From assembly GCA_007375915.1 (NCBI GenBank), contig VMFF01000013.1:1-10256 (forward strand): a DNA stretch of 10,256 nt, read 5' to 3'. Made by a program: the position numbers and the translations under genes. Shown here piece after piece: positions 6,531 through 10,256 of the stretch. Positions within the stretch are counted from its first letter, which is position 1; every line of letters begins with the position of its first letter. The notes under the pieces are model-generated. The model saw nothing but the letters and a program-made list of their open reading frames with translations. It was not told where the DNA came from and ran no database searches. The stretch is from Candidatus Doudnabacteria bacterium Gr01-1014_77 (GTDB lineage Bacteria; Patescibacteriota; Doudnabacteria; UBA920; VMFF01).

Positions 6531-7280
6531 CTAGTAGATTTCGTAGGAAACTGAGATCTGAGCTGTAATGTCTTGGACTCCTGGTTCTACGCTTGGAACT
6601 GCCGAACCACCACCACCCATGCCACTGTACGCTTTGTCAGCATAGTAAGGCATTGGGACAACTCCACCAGCATTTTCTGAGAAGGAAATTAACTTACCCA
6701 AACGAACTCCAGCTGCACGTGCTAGGTTCTCTGCTTTTTCACGAGCATTTTTCAAAGCTGCTTCGCGAGCTTGTTCTCTAAAGTTATCAGGATCTTGGAA
6801 AGTATAGTTGACTCCATTGATTTGGTTTGCACCATTCTTTGTTAAACCATCTAATATCTTTCCGACTTTTTCCAGATCATTAACTTTAACTGTGACTGTT
6901 TGGTTTGTGCTGTATCCTGTAATATGACCATCGCCTTTACTGTAATCATACTTTGGATACAAGTTGTAACCTGATGTTGAAACATCTTTGTCTTCAACTC
7001 CCTGACCTTTTACGAAAGCAATCATCTTGTTTGCAAGATTGGTGTTTGCATTTTGTGCATCGATTGCAGTAGCACCATCAGTCTGAACGCCAGCATTGAT
7101 TATTGCTTGATCTGGTTTAACAGTTACTTTTCCTTCAGCAGAAATATTTATGATGTGCTTATCATCAATCTCTCTAAATTTACTTTTAACTGTGTACAAT
7201 TGGCTTACAGTCAAAACAACTAATAATGTTGCGACTGTTGCAGCAATGGTTTGTACTAACCATTTTGGAATGAATTGCAT
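6531..7280 (-). CDS. SIMPL (DUF541) domain protein with N-terminal membrane anchor
   Basis: A 249-residue protein. A short basic start is followed by one hydrophobic segment (about residues 8-29), which looks like an uncleaved signal anchor because no clear cleavage site follows. The remainder is a SIMPL/DUF541 domain: IINISAEGKVTVKPDQAIINAGVQT (43-67) is the typical first strand pair, STSGYNLYPKYDY (101-113) and ITGYSTNQTVTVKV (120-133) the middle. FREQAREAALKNAREKAENLARAAGV (167-192) is the characteristic helix. It ends in a Gly-rich loop (219-226) and the usual VEPGVQDITAQISVSYEI strands. The domain most likely faces outward from the cytoplasmic membrane. The biochemical function of the family is poorly known; members occur in envelope or periplasmic proteins such as BP26-type proteins. 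It forms its own transcription unit with a promoter, Shine-Dalgarno site and terminator. Confidence 0.92.
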   Translation of the reverse strand: MQFIPKWLVQTIAATVATLLVVLTVSQLYTVKSKFREIDDKHIINISAEGKVTVKPDQAIINAGVQTDGATAIDAQNANTNLANKMIAFVKGQGVEDKDVSTSGYNLYPKYDYSKGDGHITGYSTNQTVTVKVNDLEKVGKILDGLTKNGANQINGVNYTFQDPDNFREQAREAALKNAREKAENLARAAGVRLGKLISFSENAGGVVPMPYYADKAYSGMGGGGSAVPSVEPGVQDITAQISVSYEIY

Positions 7281-7287
7281 TTTGTTT

Positions 7288-7293
7288 CTTCCT
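7288..7293 (-). promoter_or_regulatory. Shine-Dalgarno site of the SIMPL gene
   Basis: The minus strand reads AGGAAG, 7 nt before the ATG at 7278-7280. It is one of the clearest ribosome binding sites in the window and fixes the start codon. Confidence 0.75.
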
Positions 7294-7310
7294 ATTTGTT
7301 AATTATTTAT

Positions 7311-7319
7311 ATTATATCA
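7311..7319 (-). promoter_or_regulatory. Extended -10 promoter of the SIMPL gene
   Basis: The minus strand reads TGATATAAT, a perfect TGnTATAAT extended -10 element, 30 nt before the SIMPL start codon. The -35 position falls inside the preceding GNRA-capped hairpin and has no good match, as expected for extended -10 promoters. Confidence 0.65.
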
Positions 7320-7320
7320 T

Positions 7321-7344
7321 AACTCCCCTGTTTCCAGGGGAGTT
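7321..7344 (-). terminator. 3' hairpin of the ribosomal operon (probable terminator or processing/stability stem)
   Basis: A perfect 10-bp stem (7321-7330 with 7335-7344), with a GAAA tetraloop on the minus strand, 17 nt after the rpsI stop codon. The stem core is C/G-rich (CTCCCC with GGGGAG). The expected T tract is missing; ATGATATAAT follows instead. It therefore may be a weak terminator, a 3'-end protecting stem, or partly leaky. It abuts the SIMPL promoter. Confidence 0.6.
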
Positions 7345-7361
7345 GATGTTGTGTATATTCG

Positions 7362-7937
7362 TTATCTCTTTGCCCACTGTGGACCACGTCTTGCACGTTT
7401 TAACCCTGGTTTCTTTCTTTCTTTCATTCTTGAATCACGGGTTAAGAGTCCGTTTTTCTTAAGAACTTTTCTGAATTCAGTGTTGTGCTTTGCCAATGCT
7501 GTTGCAATACCATGAGCAACTGCTTGTGACTGTGAGTTTATACCACCACCGTTTGCATTAACGTAAACATAAACCTGGTTTTCTAAACCAGCAAGCTGTA
7601 ATGGTTTGAATGCCTGTTCTACTAAAGCATTGTTTCCAAAATATACTCCAATGTCTTTCTTGTTAACAGTGCTCTTTCCTTTTCCTTTGAAAAGGCGAAC
7701 ATTGGCAACAGAGGTCTTTCTTCTTCCTACAGCCCATGCATACTTACCTTCTGCGAGGTTTATCTGAGCAATTGCAGTTGAAGCAACGACTTTTTCAACA
7801 TATGGCTTTTCTGTTTGAATCTTTTCAGCCTCAACAACTACTGTCTTTTCTACAGGAGCTTCTTTAACTGCTTTTGGCTTTCTAGGAGCTTTAACAGCTG
7901 GTTTCTTTTCAGTTGTGGTTTTCTTAGTAGTTACCAT
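7362..7937 (-). CDS. rpsI: 30S ribosomal protein S9 with N-terminal extension
   Basis: A 191-residue protein, against about 130 for ordinary bacterial S9. The S9 fold starts around residue 64: YAWAVGRRKTSVANVRL (66-82), NANGGGINSQSQAVAHGIATAL (127-148) and the basic tail LLTRDSRMKERKKPGLKRARRGPQWAKR. The C-terminal tail reaches the P-site tRNA in the 30S subunit; the usual SKR ending is AKR here. Residues 1-63 are an additional low-complexity segment rich in Lys, Ala, Pro, Thr and Val/Glu, probably disordered and able to bind rRNA. There is no alternative Met between residue 1 and the S9 core, so the extension is not a start-calling error unless a non-ATG start is used. It lies 5 nt after rplM, the standard L13-S9 pair. 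No Shine-Dalgarno site is visible. Confidence 0.97.
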   Translation of the reverse strand: MVTTKKTTTEKKPAVKAPRKPKAVKEAPVEKTVVVEAEKIQTEKPYVEKVVASTAIAQINLAEGKYAWAVGRRKTSVANVRLFKGKGKSTVNKKDIGVYFGNNALVEQAFKPLQLAGLENQVYVYVNANGGGINSQSQAVAHGIATALAKHNTEFRKVLKKNGLLTRDSRMKERKKPGLKRARRGPQWAKR

Positions 7938-7942
7938 ATTAG

Positions 7943-8362
7943 TTATATCTTTTTATCAATCTTAAATTCATGTGTTGCACCTCTAACCATCTTTAGTCTG
8001 CGCATCATTGGTTTGCGTAGCTTATGATCATCAATCATGCTAAAAACCGCTCTTCTTAAAACATCGTCTGGCTTATCAACAATTAAGTTCTTTAATTGCT
8101 TTGTTCTTAAACCACCTGGGTATCCTGAGTAGTGATGGTATTTCTTTTGTTCTACTTTTCGTCCTGTAAACTTGATGTTCTCAACATTTGTAGCAACAAC
8201 AAAGTCGCCCATGTCTAGATGTGGGGTGAAATCTCTTTTGCCCTTACCGCGAAGTGCGTTAGCAATGACTGTTGCAACGCGGCCAACTGGCTTTGCTGAA
8301 GCGTCAATCTCTAACCAGACTCTTGTTATTTTCTTTGGGATGTAACTTTTCTGTGATTTCAT
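7943..8362 (-). CDS. rplM: 50S ribosomal protein L13
   Basis: A 139-residue protein, normal for L13, an early-assembling protein of the large subunit that binds 23S rRNA. The N-terminal YIPKKITRVWLEIDASAKPVGRVAT matches the KPxxIxRxWYxIDAxxxxLGRLAT pattern. FTPHLDMGDFVVATNVENIKFTGRK (residues 45-69) and HHYSGYPGGLR (76-86) are family hallmarks, followed by the basic helix VLRRAVFSMI and the KPMMRRLKM stretch. It starts 4 nt after rplQ and ends 5 nt before rpsI. A GGAG lies about 13 nt upstream of the ATG within the rplQ end, which is too far for an ideal Shine-Dalgarno site. Confidence 0.97.
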   Translation of the reverse strand: MKSQKSYIPKKITRVWLEIDASAKPVGRVATVIANALRGKGKRDFTPHLDMGDFVVATNVENIKFTGRKVEQKKYHHYSGYPGGLRTKQLKNLIVDKPDDVLRRAVFSMIDDHKLRKPMMRRLKMVRGATHEFKIDKKI

Positions 8363-8366
8363 AAAA

Positions 8367-8714
8367 TTAGGTTAGCTCCACAATATATTTCTTAGCACCG
8401 TCTTTAGATTTTCCAGAGATTAATATTCTGGTGTATCCACCCTTGCGATCTTTGAAACGTTCTGCTAGAACTTCTGTTACTTTTTTAGCTGCGTTTGTAT
8501 TTAAATCAGCAAGCAACTGTCTGTGTCCGTGTAATGTCTTTAATTTACCCTTGGTAATCATTTTATCAACATAGCTACGTAATGCTTTTGCATTTGCAGG
8601 AGTTGTTTCTATTTGCTCGTAAACTATTACAGCAGAAGCCATGGATCGCAAAAGCTTTCTGCGACTGTCCATTCCTCTACCTAATTTCTTGGTTTTGCTA
8701 ATTCTGTGTCTCAT
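8367..8714 (-). CDS. rplQ: 50S ribosomal protein L17
   Basis: A 115-residue protein, close to the usual bacterial length. MRHRISKTKKLGRGMDSRRKLLRSMASAVIVYEQIETT is the diagnostic N-terminus (MRHR, KLGR, HRxAxLRNLA-type helix, ExIxTT). AKALRSYVDKMIT (42-54) follows, and the final GGYTRILISGKSKDGAKKYIVEL is the normal C-terminus. L17 sits near the peptide exit tunnel of the large subunit. The gene follows rpoA by 7 nt, the conserved alpha-operon order. No Shine-Dalgarno site is visible in the junction. Confidence 0.97.
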   Translation of the reverse strand: MRHRISKTKKLGRGMDSRRKLLRSMASAVIVYEQIETTPANAKALRSYVDKMITKGKLKTLHGHRQLLADLNTNAAKKVTEVLAERFKDRKGGYTRILISGKSKDGAKKYIVELT

Positions 8715-8721
8715 ATATTTC

Positions 8722-9648
8722 TTAAATACTCTTTCCTAATGCTTCTATAATCTCGGTTGCAGTTTTTTCGCCTAAACCATCTAAGGCTTTAATTTCTTCA
8801 GATGTCATTGCTTGAAGCTGTTCTACTGTTAAAATTGCATTCTTTTCTAAAGCATTTTGTGCTCTTACTGAAAGATTCATTGTTTTAACAGAAGCACCTT
8901 CTCCTGTTTCAGGAGCAAAGACTTCTGGAGTAACTGCTCTTGATGTTGCATTAGCTGGAATTGCTGAATCATTAACAAGCATTGTAAAGTGATCTACTAA
9001 GATATGTGCAGCAATGTTTAAAGCTTCCTGTCCGTTTATAGTGCCATCTGTTTCCATTGTGATTGTAAGCTTGTCAAAGTTTGTGATCTGACCAACACGA
9101 ACGTTCTGAACTTCATAGTTGACGTTCTTTATTGGTGTGTATATTGCATCTATAGCGATCATACCGATTTCAAGCTTCTCGGATTCACGCTGTTCTACTG
9201 GAACATATCCTCTACCCTGTTGAACAATTAATTCCATGTCCAATTCTGCAGTCTTGTTATCCAAGGTTGCAATGTAGAGATCTTTGTTAACGACTTCTAC
9301 TAAATCTGTTTCTTTAATATCAGCTGCAGTAACGACTTTTTCACCCTTTACTTTCAAAGTAAGTCTTACTGGTTCTTCTGTGTGTACTTTTAATCTTAAC
9401 TGTTTTAAGTTCAAAATTATTTCAACAACGTCTTCTTTAACATTAGGGATTGTTGAAAATTCATGATCAACCCATTTCATCTTAACAGCAACAACAGCTG
9501 CACCTGGCATTGAAGACAACAAAACACGGCGTAAGGTATTACCAATAGTAACACCGTATCCAGGATACAAAGGTTCCATTACAAAAGTGTAACGGTTACC
9601 GTCTTGCTCTAACAAACTAACTTGATTTGGTAATGGAATAGCTTCCAT
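8722..9648 (-). CDS. rpoA: DNA-directed RNA polymerase subunit alpha
   Basis: A 308-residue protein, slightly shorter than the common 314-330. Alpha dimerises through its N-terminal domain and nucleates RNA polymerase assembly. The N-terminal domain (about 1-230) shows PLYPGYGVTIGNTLRRVLLSSMPG (26-49), HEFSTIPNVKEDVVEIILNLK (62-82) and GRGYVP (145-150). A flexible linker (about 231-255) leads to the C-terminal domain, with MNLSVRAQNALEKN (257-270) and GLGEKTATEIIEAL (291-304). Arg262 and Asn265 occupy the places of E. coli Arg265 and Asn268, which contact UP-element DNA, so promoter contact is probably retained. The protein stops shortly after the last helix; the short tail of longer homologues is missing. 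It lies 97 nt after rpsD and 7 nt before rplQ. Confidence 0.98.
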   Translation of the reverse strand: MEAIPLPNQVSLLEQDGNRYTFVMEPLYPGYGVTIGNTLRRVLLSSMPGAAVVAVKMKWVDHEFSTIPNVKEDVVEIILNLKQLRLKVHTEEPVRLTLKVKGEKVVTAADIKETDLVEVVNKDLYIATLDNKTAELDMELIVQQGRGYVPVEQRESEKLEIGMIAIDAIYTPIKNVNYEVQNVRVGQITNFDKLTITMETDGTINGQEALNIAAHILVDHFTMLVNDSAIPANATSRAVTPEVFAPETGEGASVKTMNLSVRAQNALEKNAILTVEQLQAMTSEEIKALDGLGEKTATEIIEALGKSI

Positions 9649-9746
9649 TTGTTACGCGGGCTTTCGATTTAAATGTAGACCTAATTCGTGACGCATTCAA
9701 ACCTTATACCAACGTTCTCCCTTTGCCTTTAAAGGCATTAATTAAA
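9649..9746 (-). promoter_or_regulatory. rpsD-rpoA intergenic leader with palindrome and possible extended -10 promoter
   Basis: This is by far the largest gap in the ribosomal operon. Just after the rpsD stop is a perfect 14-nt palindrome (9724-9737, TGCCTTTAAAGGCA), able to form a 5-bp stem with a 4-nt loop but without a T tract. On the minus strand TGGTATAAG (9703-9711) matches the extended -10 consensus TGnTATAAT at all but the last base, about 55 nt upstream of the rpoA ATG. No good -35 and no Shine-Dalgarno site are seen. It could provide a secondary promoter or a translational control leader for rpoA; both are inferences. Confidence 0.4.
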
Positions 9747-10256
9747 TTATCTTGAGTACAATTCAACGATTAGCTGTGTATTGATTCTGCTATCAATCTG
9801 TTCTTGATTTGGAGTGCTCAATACTTTTCCTGAAAGCTGATCTGAATTTAGTTCTAACCATTCCTGAGTCTTTGCATTCTTGAGCTTCTGCTTTAAAACA
9901 TCAATGTATTTACTCTTCTTCTTGCTTTCTCTAAATGCAATAACTTCACCAACTCTTGTTCTGTATGAAGGAATGTTTACTTTCTTACCATTAACATCAA
10001 AGAAACCGTGAGAAACCAACTGTCTTGCTTGTGCTCTGGTTTCTGCAAAACCTAAACGATATACAATGTTATCTAGTCTTGATTCTAATATTTGAAGTAA
10101 AGCATCTCCTGTAATTCCCTTTTTCTTTGCAGCTTCTTTGAAATAGTTTCTGAATTGCTTTTCTAGGATTCCGTAAGTCCATTTTGCTTTCTGCTTTTCT
10201 TTAAGCTGAGTTCCATATTCAGAAACACGCCCTCTGCTCTGACCATGTTGGCCAGG
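9747..10256 (-). CDS. rpsD: 30S ribosomal protein S4, C-terminal 169 residues (5' end outside the window)
   Basis: The frame is open from the window edge at 10256 to the TAA at 9747-9749, so the gene begins upstream; about 30-40 N-terminal residues of the usual 200-210 are missing. The first visible residues are PGQHGQSRGRVSEYGTQLKE, the standard S4 segment after its N-terminal region. QKAKWTYGILEKQFRNYF and the S4 RNA-binding domain follow: LESRLDNIVYRLGFAETRAQAR, then VSHGFFDVNGKKVNIPSYRTRVGEVI. S4 is a primary 16S rRNA binding protein that starts 30S assembly, and in many bacteria it also represses its own operon translationally. Reading only from the internal Met at 10017-10019 would lose most of the protein and is clearly wrong. 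It is the first gene of the alpha-operon part visible here. Confidence 0.97.
   Translation of the reverse strand, partial: PGQHGQSRGRVSEYGTQLKEKQKAKWTYGILEKQFRNYFKEAAKKKGITGDALLQILESRLDNIVYRLGFAETRAQARQLVSHGFFDVNGKKVNIPSYRTRVGEVIAFRESKKKSKYIDVLKQKLKNAKTQEWLELNSDQLSGKVLSTPNQEQIDSRINTQLIVELYSR

Noticed and set aside
9747..10019. A short 90-residue gene starting at an internal Met
   Set aside because: The same frame is open to the window edge and encodes the rest of ribosomal protein S4, so the Met is internal.

Overview
The window is a compact, AT-rich bacterial chromosome segment. Every supportable gene lies on the minus strand, so transcription runs from the high coordinates toward position 1. 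The style suggests a Candidate Phyla Radiation (Patescibacteria) genome, possibly of the Microgenomates type. The reasons are very short or overlapping gene junctions, few Shine-Dalgarno sites, an S9 protein with a long Lys/Ala/Pro-rich N-terminal tail ending in QWAKR, and a divergent MurG-like protein beside a patatin-like protein. TGA is a stop codon (for example at 3526-3528), which argues against the UGA=Gly CPR lineages. The taxon is an inference from gene content only.

Region 1 (10256 to about 7320) is a ribosomal/transcription operon: rpsD (partial), rpoA, rplQ, rplM, rpsI. Junctions are 4-7 nt apart, apart from a 97-nt rpsD-rpoA gap that carries a palindrome and a possible extended -10 promoter. 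The operon ends in a GNRA-capped hairpin at 7321-7344.

Region 2 (7319 to 6489) is a single gene for a membrane-anchored SIMPL/DUF541 protein. It has its own extended -10 promoter, a good Shine-Dalgarno site and a strong intrinsic terminator.

Region 3 (6484 to 1) starts with a sigma70-type promoter and rnpB, the RNase P RNA (type A, lacking the P18 stem-loop). No terminator follows it. Only 19 nt beyond the mature 3' end begins a tightly packed surface-glycan operon. It encodes a polyprenyl-phosphate sugar-1-phosphate transferase, three GT4-type glycosyltransferases, a MurG-like glycosyltransferase and the N-terminus of a patatin-like lipid acyl hydrolase that leaves the window. The likely logic is that the first enzyme loads a sugar phosphate on undecaprenyl phosphate at the inner membrane face, the GT4 enzymes extend it, and the MurG-like enzyme adds a sugar to a lipid-linked acceptor. 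The patatin-like protein may act on membrane lipid or regulate it. No flippase, polymerase or ligase is visible here.

The most notable points are the missing glycine context around the patatin nucleophile, the loss of the conserved His in the MurG-like GGTGGH loop, the coupling of rnpB to the glycan operon, and the P18-less RNase P RNA.
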